The notes under the pieces are model-generated. The model was not told the DNA's origin and ran no database searches. It saw only the letters and a program-made list of their open reading frames with translations. A program made the translations under genes and the position numbers. 27,139 nucleotides of DNA. It comes from Ectocarpus siliculosus. Its lineage: Eukaryota; Sar; Phaeophyceae; Ectocarpales; Ectocarpaceae. Positions 18,958-27,090 of this stretch are shown one piece after another. Numbering within the stretch: position 1 is the first letter of the stretch; each line of letters starts with the position of its first letter. Location: positions 61,466 through 88,604 of the forward strand of contig FN648640.1 in NCBI GenBank assembly GCA_000310025.1. Reading direction: 5' to 3'.

Positions 18958-20400
18958 ATGAGTGGCGCCGGTGTTGCAGCAGAGGCTGCCGACGTCACCA
19001 CTAGTACGCAGGGCAGGGTTGACAACCTGGAGAGCAAAGTTTCAGGCCTGACGGACGAGGTACAGCAGCTGGCAGGGCTGCTCCGAGCCGCCCTCGGAAA
19101 GTTAGACAAGGAGGGGGAGGCCGGCGGCGCTGGGGTGGGCGCTGTCGTCACGGGCACTACGTCCACCGGCGGTGCCAAGGAGGGGGCACCGCAGAACGAG
19201 GGAATCACGCCGCCCTCAGACCCGGCGGTTGGGCCGGGTGGCTGGCGTGACAGGGGATCGCTCCCCCAAGGTGAGAAAACCGAGACATATGGCGGTGGTA
19301 TTGGCGGTTTTGGCGGACTCGTCGGAGAAGGAGACGGTTTTCACCAGAACCCGTATAGCAAAATGCGTGTGTCAGTGCAAGCACCGCGCCTCGAAGGCGG
19401 CCAGGGGTACTACTCGTGGAGGAGGACCTTTATCCAGGCTGCAAAAACGGTAGACATGGACGGTCAGTTCGTAGGGGGCATGGAACGCCAGCCGGACGTC
19501 GGGAACATGAATAAACCCAAAGCTACGCTGCTGGCAGAGGGGTACTCCGAGGCACAGATACACCGCAGCCTCCAAGCTTTTCACTTTCTGTCCTCGGCCC
19601 TGGTGAGGGAGCCAGACAAGGCAGTCTTCGGGAGATGTGTGACACCGAAGCAGGCGTTGGACGAACTCGACAAGGTGCACAACCCGGAATCGCAGGTCGC
19701 CACGCAGGAGTTGCTCAGCAAGTTTCAGAACTTCGCAATGCCGGCCGACAAAAACCCTACTGAATCGCTTATCGCCATGGAGCAACTCGCAAGTCGTCTG
19801 AACGAGAGGGGGGTCAAAGTCGAGGCCCCGTACGTGCTGTCGCTCTTCCTTTCGGCCTTACCAGCCGAGTACGACCATGCTAAACTGACTCTGCAGTCCG
19901 CCCCGACTCTGGACCGGGGAGAGGTCATCAGAGTGGTGGGCTCCCAGCACTCCAGCATCAGGCAAGGGAAGAACCATCGGAACGGCAACCGCAACAATCA
20001 CAAGGCGTCTGAGCAGGGATTACTCGTGAGCACCGACAATGGCGGCGGCGGAAGAGCTGGTCGCAACCGCGGCCGTGGGGGACGCGGCGGCGGCGGAAAC
20101 GGCGGCAATAACGGCAACGGCAACGGCAACGGCAACGGGGGTGGAGACGGTCGCAGTGACGGCGGCCGCCGCAGGGGCCGGTGCTACCGGTGCAACAGGC
20201 GAGGGCACCAGTCGGTCTCGTGCACTACCCCCATCGCCAACTTCTTGACCCAGTGCGAAGTCTGCGACGGGTATGGACACGATAAGAGCAAGTGCCCGTC
20301 GGCGAAGGGTGAGGAGGAGGCGAAGGGCGAGACGGCAGTCATGGCGGTTGTGGTGGCGAGCGATGACGAGGAGCTGGATGTGGCACGTGAGGCGTTGTAA
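18958..20400 (+). CDS. gag: Gag polyprotein of the gag-only element (480 aa)
   Basis: The ATG at 18958 lies 37 nt inside the LTR and is the first ATG of the frame, matching the leader length of the copia element. Residues 18-51 form a short coiled-coil-like stretch (VDNLESKVSGLTDEVQQL), followed by a Gly-rich linker to about 130. The capsid-like core (about 137-335) is homologous to the copia Gag: PRLEGG, WRRTFIQAAKTVDMDGQF, FHFLSSALVREPDKAVF, HNPESQVATQ, APTLDRGEVIRVV. A Gly/Asn/Arg-rich region precedes two CX2CX4HX4C zinc knuckles (C409-C422 and C433-C446) that would bind element RNA. The protein ends LDVAREAL-stop, exactly where the copia protein (LDVAEEALVV) runs on towards its protease. 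The frame is uninterrupted, which suggests it was functional until recently. It would form particles but needs enzymes in trans. Confidence 0.9.
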   Translation: MSGAGVAAEAADVTTSTQGRVDNLESKVSGLTDEVQQLAGLLRAALGKLDKEGEAGGAGVGAVVTGTTSTGGAKEGAPQNEGITPPSDPAVGPGGWRDRGSLPQGEKTETYGGGIGGFGGLVGEGDGFHQNPYSKMRVSVQAPRLEGGQGYYSWRRTFIQAAKTVDMDGQFVGGMERQPDVGNMNKPKATLLAEGYSEAQIHRSLQAFHFLSSALVREPDKAVFGRCVTPKQALDELDKVHNPESQVATQELLSKFQNFAMPADKNPTESLIAMEQLASRLNERGVKVEAPYVLSLFLSALPAEYDHAKLTLQSAPTLDRGEVIRVVGSQHSSIRQGKNHRNGNRNNHKASEQGLLVSTDNGGGGRAGRNRGRGGRGGGGNGGNNGNGNGNGNGGGDGRSDGGRRRGRCYRCNRRGHQSVSCTTPIANFLTQCEVCDGYGHDKSKCPSAKGEEEAKGETAVMAVVVASDDEELDVAREAL

Positions 20401-20496
20401 GGACAGGCGGGGGAAAGACGCCAAAGCCGCGCGGGTCACCGCGCACGCTCCATCTACACCATCGCAGCAGCGTGGAAAGGTGGAGACACAGAAAAC

Positions 20497-20900
20497 CGGC
20501 CGCAAGGCCGTGCGCCCATAGCCGTGACGGAAGGGGCGTGGGGGGGCAGCACTCAGAGAACACGGCGAGATTGCCGTGTGCCCACAGCCGCGACAGGAGG
20601 GGCGCGGGAGGGCAACAACCAAAATAACACGGCGGGAGGGCCGTGTGCTCATAGCTGCGACGGAAGGGGCGCGGGAGGGCCACAACCAAATAACACGGCG
20701 GGAGGGCCGTGTGCTCATATAGCTGCGACGGGAGGGGCGCGGGAGGGCAACAACCAAATAACACGGCGGGAGGGCCGTGTGCTCGCAGCTGCGACGGGAG
20801 GGGCGCGGGAGGGCAACAACAAAATAACACGGCGGGAGGGCCGTGTGCTCGCAGCCGCGACGGGAGGGGCGCGGGAGGGCAACAACAAAAAAAATCTAAG
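20497..20900 (+). repeat. Tandem ~66-bp hairpin repeats in the gag-only element
   Basis: Units start near 20561, 20628, 20694, 20762 and 20828, with a degenerate one near 20497. Each contains CACGGC and GCCGTG separated by 6 nt, a small GC hairpin, followed by a GGGGCGCGGGAGGGC core and an A-rich CAACAACCAAATAA end. The downstream units are most alike. Peptides read from this array are only repeats of the unit. Confidence 0.9.
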
Positions 20901-21020
20901 GCCCCGTGGCGCGTCGGACGGGGCGTGAGGGGGGGAGAAAACCGAAGCAGCCCCGTGGAGCGCCGGAAAGGGCGTGAGGGGGAACCCCGCGGCACGTCGG
21001 AAGGGGCGTGGGGGGGAGGG
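20901..21020 (+). repeat. Three ~38-bp G-rich repeats
   Basis: Three units begin CCCCGTGGCGCG, CCCCGTGGAGCG and CCCCGCGGCACG and end GGGGCGTG(A/G)GGGGG or close variants. They follow the 66-bp array and may be its shortened derivatives. Confidence 0.75.
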
Positions 21021-21841
21021 TACTTGCCTCGTGATGCTAAAACGGGAACTCCTTTTCTGGCGAGGCTACAGGCCGGGACGAGGGCTGGGAGGGGAGCAAC
21101 ACGCATCACAGTGCTGGATTGGCGCTTCTTTCTTGACGGTATTTGGTGTTTGATGGTATTCGTAGCGAAGTTGGTGATCCTCGTTAGTTGTCATGAGTGC
21201 ACTTTGGTTGAAGAGCCAGGGAGGGTGTTCCGTGTTTCTCGGAGGCGTTCGCGTCCACATGTTCAGTATTTTCCTGGTAGTCATTTGGTTGAAACTTCTT
21301 GATTGCCGCCAAGTGGGGCCGTTCTCTAGGTTGCGAAATGTGCAGGAATCCGGGATACTGTTGGAACCGCTGAAGGAACGTATGAGGAAAAATTGGGACA
21401 TCAGTGTTGTACGTCGACGAGAACAGAGGATTGTCGAAAAATTCATGCCGGTTGTGTGTCGCTCAGAAAATGTTGGATGACTGCCTTATGCCCCGGTGCG
21501 CTGTGTTACGTCAGCGAGGGGGGGGGGCGATTTCGATGTTTGTCTGATGTTTGTTTGAAGAACAGATAATAGTAGCGCAGCCGCATGGTATTTAGTTGTT
21601 TGAACCAACTCCTCAGGATAGTCTTACGCTATTGCCCACCAAGAATTGAGATAGGCCGTTGTTGGAAACAGGGTTATGATCTTGGTACGTCATGCAGGAA
21701 GAATATGATAGCACGCCGCCCACGTTTGTAGATATAGATTCCGAGCGTGGATCCTGGCGCGACTGGTATTATGCATGTATGTATTGATCTTGCTCTGGTA
21801 GCGCAACAGTGACAGTATCTGGTGGAACGGTGAATATTGGT

Positions 21842-21873
21842 GGGGGTTTTGACCCGGAGGCCGGGTTTCCCCC
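21842..21873 (+). promoter_or_regulatory. 3' hairpin with U-rich internal loop (gag-only element)
   Basis: The outer stem GGGGG/CCCCC and inner stem CCCGG/CCGGG are separated by TTTTGA and TTT. It corresponds to 10441-10477 of the copia element in sequence, structure and position (88 nt before the polypurine tract). The sequence between hairpin and tract is also related (CATCCGGCGTGT...GCCCACTAG). Confidence 0.7.
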
Positions 21874-21960
21874 TGTTATTTTTTCGCGTTGGTTTTTTGT
21901 CCGTTTGGGTTTTCGTCACATCCGGCGTGTGCATGCCCACTAGTGGTTAGGTACAAGCGT

Positions 21961-21976
21961 AAAGAACCAGGGAGGG
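21961..21976 (+). promoter_or_regulatory. Polypurine tract of the gag-only element
   Basis: AAAGAACCAGGGAGGG directly abuts the 3' LTR. Its last 15 bases are identical to the copia tract at 10357-10371. Confidence 0.88.
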
Positions 21977-22112
21977 TGTTCGTGTGTGCATGAGCGGATG
22001 AGAATATTCCAACGGGACTGTAGGAATTGGCTACGCAGATAGGAATTGATAGTCCCCTGGGTTGGTTTCATGGTTGACCCACGGGGCTCGACTCTGCGGG
22101 AGTGCTTGCTGT
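21977..22112 (+). repeat. Gag-only element 3' LTR, left part
   Basis: These are the first 136 bp of the 3' LTR, identical to the 5' LTR. It ends with GCTGT (22108-22112), the target duplication of the nested element. Confidence 0.95.
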
Positions 22113-22454
22113 TGATCGATAATTCGGGTGGCTCGGTTCTTTGTGCTTGGAGCTCAAAGCGGGTGGCTCATGGCGGGGCGTGGAAGGGGAGAAACATGTA
22201 GAAAACGTATCGAAAAGGATTGGAAAGTATCGGGGGCGTGCCAGTGCTCGTCAAACCTTCACGGTATCTGGGCACGCCTTCACTCTTTGTCACTCAACGA
22301 ATCTCTCTGAATCTCCACCAAATACCTCTCGCAACCAAGGAATATATGTAGAAAGTTCCTATCCCTCCGCATCTCATCACTGTTACTTTCGTACGTACGT
22401 ACCGAACATCTCAACCGTCATACTATGCTACGAGTACCCCCAATATATCTAATA
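22113..22454 (-). repeat. Nested element LTR (3' LTR if minus strand)
   Basis: This 342-bp LTR appears identical to 24759-25100. It includes TACGTACGTACC near 22393-22403. The adjoining interior GCCCCCCTAC is the putative polypurine tract on the minus strand. Confidence 0.93.
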
Positions 22455-22468
22455 GCCCCCCTACTCGT

Positions 22469-23365
22469 ATGCATCGTCATGCTCCGAGAAAAACCAAATT
22501 CCTCTTTACCATCTCTCCAAAACAAACAAAAAAAACTTTAACACAACAAACACTCCTCCAACCTTCACCAGACTCTCTCTTTTCTCTTGTCCAATCTCGT
22601 CTCTCTCTCTCTCTCTCCATCACAGAATACGAATCGACCCCAAAACACTTCCTTCACTGCAAGTTCATCACAAAGTCACGGTGCAATGCAAAAGACTCCT
22701 TGCTCACGATCATACCCGACAATCTACCAACTATAATCTACGTAGATCCATGCTCCATTATTCAACCATCAGCTACATTATTTCCTTCCGAAAGAACATC
22801 GTGCCCCCCTGATCTGGGAGATCCACCACCTGCCTTTAGAAGGGTCGGAGTCAGAACCAAAGACCAAAAGAACAACAACATTCGAAATTCATCCAGTCGA
22901 AAACTCATGGAAAAACAATCCTCCAGCATCGCAAGTTCCAAGACAAAAATCCAATCCAACACCAAAACCCAAACCCAAACCAATACCAAACAAATCCTTT
23001 CAAAACTCAAACTCCTACATTTGCCGGCCCATCAACCCCGGCGCTTTCATCCATTCCTCCTGCCACTGCTTCTTCCCCGCGGTAGCCACCCTCGCCTCTG
23101 CCGCGGGCACCCTTTTCTGCTGGCATTGCCGCGGCTCGGGCTTCATCAGGTGTCACGTATCCGTCTGGATGGGGTGTGTACAGCTGTCTCTCCGGAGGGA
23201 TTGACTCGACAGTGCAGGGGAGATTGCGCATTCGAAAGGGGAAGGCAAAGGCAAAATCAGTCACCCAAAGCGTCAATTCAGCACGTGGCACTGCTGGGGA
23301 GAATACCTTGCAATACGCCCCCTGTTCTGCGCAGCAGTGATTGTTGTCTTTCGCATTCTATATGA
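22469..23365 (+). other. Unassigned 298-codon open frame in the nested element
   Basis: The ATG lies 15 bp inside the left LTR and the frame runs 298 codons on the plus strand, opposite to the inferred direction of the element. The sequence is rich in Ser, Thr, Lys and Gln, with a CT microsatellite (22600-22617) and CAAAACCCAAACC repeats that favour a long frame by composition. On the other strand of the same stretch a 94-codon frame (23007-23291, no ATG) contains RQLYTPHPDGYVTPDEARAA, which looks at least as protein-like. Neither is recognised. Confidence 0.25.
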
Positions 23366-23925
23366 CATCATGGTTACCTATCAAATCGAATGCCAATCTG
23401 CGACTGAGGTTAATTACTCCTCTTTCGCAAAAATGGCACAACGATTCTTGTGATTTGTCTGACAAGGTTAATTATTCCTCGGTCACGCAAACAACAATGT
23501 TGGACCCATGTTAGAGCTTATACAGCAGTGTTTCGGATCAACAACCCAACACATCTTCTTACTGGTGTACTACCACTGCGCTGCTTTCGTGCAGATAGTG
23601 TTCTGGTCCGAAATGGAGATCATCTCTCTCGATGTAATCCTGTCGGTTACACAGGCCCCTGACCAAATTTCCAAGTGTGTCCCCTACAAATCCTACCGTT
23701 TGACATGCAACGAACAGAACCCGCAACTCATGGTCGGTAGAGGGTACAAAGGTTCATGACGCCTTCGCATATCCCAGTATCAACGTAAAAGCAAAAACAA
23801 TTGAATCGGAGATCAATCTCTGGATTTTTGAAACATCCGGGACAAGGCATTTCCATAAAGTTCAAAAACTCAAGAAGGTATGCAGCAGCTTGGATAGGAT
23901 TCGCTGTCAATCTCATCTAATCTTT

Positions 23926-24220
23926 CAGTTTTTGTGGGTGACTGGCAACCTTACGTGGCGTAGCAGCCATATAACCTCACAGTTTTTGTGGGTGACTGGC
24001 AACCTTACGTGGCGTAGCAGCCATACAACCTCGCAGTTTTTGTGGGTGACTGGCAACCTTACGTGGCGTAGCAGCCATATAACCTCGCAGTTTTGTGGAT
24101 GACTGGCAACCTTACGTGGCGTAGCAGCCATACAACCTCGCAGTTTTTGTGGGTGACTGGCAACCTTACGTGGCGTAGCAGCCATATAACCTCGCAGTTT
24201 TGTGGATGACTGGCAACCTT
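23926..24220. repeat. 54-bp tandem repeat, about 5.5 copies
   Basis: Units start at 23926, 23980, 24034, 24088, 24141 and 24195 and contain GTGACTGGCAACCTTACGTGG and GTAGCAGCCATA. Two unit types alternate in part (GTTTTTGTGGGTG and GTTTTGTGGATG), pointing to duplication of a two-unit block. It lies within the nested element. Confidence 0.93.
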
Positions 24221-24454
24221 ATTTAGAATAAAACGCCCTGGGAAGGGGTCTACCGCTACTGCTGTAGTCTACCTCGGAAATAACACGATTAAAGAAGACA
24301 CGTACGTACGTATGTATGCAGAAGAAACGCAACTTGGTGTGCTGAAGGTACACACCCAAACGAAATCTACGAAGACCAACATGCACGCACACAGTAACCA
24401 CTTCAGACGTAATACGATCAACAGATCATCACGTGCCTGAGCGGATCTACGACC

Positions 24455-24670
24455 CTAGTAGACGCATGCTGATGGTGTTGCTGCTTGGCATCTCCAGTAG
24501 GTGACAGCAGCAGTCGTCACACCCAGCTGCAGCTCACAACTCCAGCTCGGGATCCCGTGTTTCATCCGAGCTGCTACTCGCTGGTTGACCAGTTCTTCGA
24601 TCCTGGCGTCCTCCGCTGCTTGGCGGGCTTCCGCTGCTGGGCGGGATTCATCTTCGCGCCTGGTGGCCAT
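24455..24670 (-). pseudogene. Short Gag-like N-terminal frame of the nested element (71 aa)
   Basis: An ATG at 24670, about 88 nt inside the putative 5' LTR, opens a frame with a charged Ala/Glu/Arg-rich helix (RIEELVNQRVAARM) of the kind seen at the start of retrotransposon Gag proteins. It stops after 71 codons, well short of a capsid domain. It may be the remnant of a gag deleted when the element became non-autonomous. No family can be named. Confidence 0.35.
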
Positions 24671-24758
24671 CGTGACCCTGCTCTTGATCGCCGCAAAGCG
24701 ATGCTCCTAAACCAAGCTCGACCGCGAATCTCGTAGACGACGTGTCATATCGCTAGCG

Positions 24759-25100
24759 TGATCGATAATTCGGGTGGCTCGGTTCTTTGTGCTTGGAGCT
24801 CAAAGCGGGTGGCTCATGGCGGGGCGTGGAAGGGGAGAAACATGTAGAAAACGTATCGAAAAGGATTGGAAAGTATCGGGGGCGTGCCAGTGCTCGTCAA
24901 ACCTTCACGGTATCTGGGCACGCCTTCACTCTTTGTCACTCAACGAATCTCTCTGAATCTCCACCAAATACCTCTCGCAACCAAGGAATATATGTAGAAA
25001 GTTCCTATCCCTCCGCATCTCATCACTGTTACTTTCGTACGTACGTACCGAACATCTCAACCGTCATACTATGCTACGAGTACCCCCAATATATCTAATA
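24759..25100 (-). repeat. Nested element LTR (5' LTR if minus strand)
   Basis: This is the second copy of the 342-bp LTR. Inside it on the minus strand lies CGCTAGCG, then a leader of about 88 nt to the ATG at 24670. No standard tRNA primer site was recognised. Confidence 0.93.
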
Positions 25101-25206
25101 GCTGTGTCGTGGCACTCTCTCTCTCCCGCCGCGTCCTGATCGTGTCTGCTGTCCTAAATACAAGTGATACCATCATCTTCAACACACTTACAAAGGTATA
25201 CTAACA
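25101..25206 (+). repeat. Gag-only element 3' LTR, right part
   Basis: After the repeated GCTGT (25101-25105) the remaining 101 bp of the LTR follow, with one difference from the 5' LTR (AAAGG for AAGGG). GAGAC directly follows at 25207. Confidence 0.95.
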
Positions 25207-25410
25207 GAGACAACAGCAACAACAACAACGATGAAGGTCGACCCGTCCTGCGTCGTTCGGTGTAAAATGATAAATGCAAAAGATGTACTGGGTAAAGATC
25301 CAGCGGTCTTTTTCGGCGGTGGAAAGAAATATGCGACCACATGCCGCGAAAAAAAAAAAAAGTTGAGCGGTAAACAGAACACCGCCTTCTCTGTTGTTGC
25401 AGGCAGGTTT

Positions 25411-25520
25411 GCTTCCACAACCCGGGAGTCCAACCCACTCTTGTATTTCGGCCTACAAGACTCCAATCGACACAAGCACCGGTAGGAGAGTGCGTGGGAG
25501 ATGCCGTGACAGCACAACTC
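25411..25520. repeat. Diverged direct repeat, copy 1
   Basis: CTTCCACAACCC, CCTACAAGACTCCAATC and GTGACAGCACAA occur in the same order and spacing as in 25857-25962. Identity is roughly 75-80% by eye. Confidence 0.75.
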
Positions 25521-25856
25521 CACTCTCCTACGACATCTATGTACGGTAGTACTGCTGTCGTTGTATGTGGAACATCTCCGAGGGGTCCTCCTGCGCGGTA
25601 ACGACAACATGGCGAGAGCTCTACGTGTACCTGTCGTCGACACATGTGGCAGCCGCGCGACACACGAACGGATGTTTGCATCGCATTGTACTATGGTTCG
25701 CCGTGGCAGGAAGTATCCCATCCAGTTAGGTCGTTGCGGTACTTGTAGCGCGCGGACGTCGTTCGGCGTCTATAGTCCATACTGCTGTTGAAAAAAAAAC
25801 ACAGCAGCAGTAATCGAGCTATGCCATGCATGAAATTTTTTGCTCTGGTTCACCTT

Positions 25857-25962
25857 TGCCTCCACAACCCGAGAATCCCACTGCTGTATCTCGACCTACA
25901 AGACTCCAATCAACAAACCAGCACTGGCAGAAGTGCGTGGAAGATGCTGTGACAGCACAATT
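25857..25962. repeat. Diverged direct repeat, copy 2
   Basis: This is the second copy of 25411-25520. TCCATACTGCTGT follows it near 26008 and also occurs near 25777, so the repeat unit may extend further than the aligned core. Confidence 0.75.
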
Positions 25963-26116
25963 ACGTCGACACTCGTACGACTTCCATGTAAAGTCGGCGT
26001 CTGGTCCATACTGCTGTAGAAATACAAAAATCGAGCCATCTTTTTTTTTTTTCCATACTATTAACAAGAAATGTATCACGTCACGACGACCATCCTGCAA
26101 GTATATATATAACATG

Positions 26117-26205
26117 ATCTGCTCCACCGGCCTTGGAGTCACTGAGCCCCCGTGGGTAGGCGTTTCTCTGCACCCACGAGTCTGATTGGAGCAAGCGATG
26201 GCTTG
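26117..26205 (-). repeat. 89-bp dispersed repeat, copy B (inverted to copy A)
   Basis: This is the reverse complement of 9478-9566 at about 90% identity. The two copies lie in unique-looking DNA outside the three LTR elements. Confidence 0.85.
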
Positions 26206-27090
26206 TACGATAGCTGCGCACCGTGCGAACAGAATGAAAGTACTCGCAGGGCAAACCAGTGATGTCGATAACCGGGCTCGAGCAGGGTACTGACCGGAAA
26301 TATCCGGAAATGAGCCTTCGGCGGTACGTACCGGTTATAACCGCTCATAGCGGGGACGAAAACGGCCCATCCCCGGGGTGTTATTTAACGTATACGTCCG
26401 ATATTTTGTTCGTTTGGAAGCAGCTCGCTGTATGCTGTTCAAGGTGCACTTCTGTGCGCGTTGCTGCCACTGCTGCCGCAGTCGTGTGTATCGTTTCAGC
26501 TTCCTACCTTGAACCTTTGAACCACGTTACAATGCAGGTGCAATATTGGAATGTTGTCATGAATACATTTTTTTTTTCTCGGCCATGAGAATATAGGAAA
26601 GCCCCGAGAAAAACGAAAAACAAAAAAGCTTGTCTTCTCATCTGCTAGTGCGTAATGTGCCTCCTATAGATCTCACAACAACGCGCAGCAAGTGGGAAAA
26701 AGAAAAGACAAATAAATATTAACGACAGGAAGGAGAGAAAGAGAGAAAGAGAGAGAAGGAACGAAACAACTTCCGCCAGTTGAAACAAAAGAGAACCCCC
26801 TTGACACTTCCCCTCCGCCCGCAGCTCTCTGCGTCTTGCTACATCAGACCGAAACAAAAACACAAAACTGCCCCCGAGTAAGATCAACAACAACCACCCT
26901 TGAGCCCGAGCCATCAACAGCTGCTTCAATCTTTGCAAACTAGTACCGAAGGCCAACACAAGTCTACACCATGACCCCCTCGTCGTCCGATTCGTCCATG
27001 TCTGCTACTGATGCTGTCGTGTGCGCTGGCTGGCGTGAGTGTGTGCGCCATGTGCGAGGGGGGCCCGCAGGTGAAAATACCCCCCCCCAC
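26206..27090. other. No supported gene; purine-rich and T-rich tracts
   Basis: This stretch holds small inverted motifs around 26288-26350 (CCGGAAATATCCGG, GTACGTAC), a T-run near 26566-26578 and a purine tract of GAGAGAAA repeats at 26729-26763. Open frames here are short and unconvincing. Confidence 0.4.

Larger units (their letters stand above)
20401..21960 (+). other. Noncoding 3' region of the gag-only element
   Basis: This stretch sits where protease and pol would be. It holds tandem GC-rich hairpin repeats (20497-20900), three further units of about 38 bp (about 20901-21020), a second polypurine/LTR-like junction (about 21216-21232) and the U-loop hairpin (21842-21873). No trace of protease, integrase, RT or RNase H was found in any frame. 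A 95-codon plus-strand frame (21193-21480) is of unknown significance. Confidence 0.7.
22113..25100 (-). mobile_element. Nested small LTR retrotransposon with TG...TA / TA...CA ends
   Basis: The 2988-bp element has two 342-bp direct LTRs that appear identical and a 5-bp target duplication GCTGT (22108-22112 and 25101-25105), inserted in the 3' LTR of the gag-only element. In plus orientation the LTR reads TGATCG...CTAATA, a non-canonical end pair. Minus orientation is inferred: a G-rich tract (GTAGGGGGG) abuts the 22113-22454 LTR on that strand, and a Gag-like ATG frame begins just inside the other LTR. The 2.3-kb interior has no recognised protease, integrase, RT or RNase H, so the element is non-autonomous. 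It is the youngest insertion seen here. Confidence 0.92.
18684..25206 (+). mobile_element. Gag-only LTR retrotransposon (copia-like), with nested insertion
   Basis: The element has 237-bp LTRs (TGTTCG...ACTAACA) and the target duplication GAGAC (18679-18683 and 25207-25211). Its 3' LTR is interrupted at LTR position 136 by a 2988-bp element plus its 5-bp duplication, so the original length was 3530 bp. The only clear coding region is a 480-aa Gag; protease, integrase, RT and RNase H are absent. The 1.6 kb after gag is noncoding with hairpin repeats. The LTRs differ at one base, so insertion was recent. The layout resembles the TR-GAG elements described in plants, and the primer-site block and polypurine tract match those of the copia element at 10103-15458, its likely mobilising lineage. 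Confidence 0.93.
25212..26116. other. Right flank of the gag-only insertion, no supported gene
   Basis: A CAA-repeat (25213-25229) precedes an ATG frame of 84 codons (25231-25485) with no recognisable domain and an A-run inside. Two diverged direct repeats (about 25411-25520 and 25857-25962) dominate the rest. Confidence 0.45.

Noticed and set aside
20339-21109. 256-codon minus-strand repetitive frame
   Set aside because: It is the translation of the 66-bp hairpin repeats, not a gene.
25231-25485. ATG frame of 84 codons behind a CAA-rich leader
   Set aside because: It has a plausible start context but no recognisable domain and an A-run inside. Not enough to call a gene.
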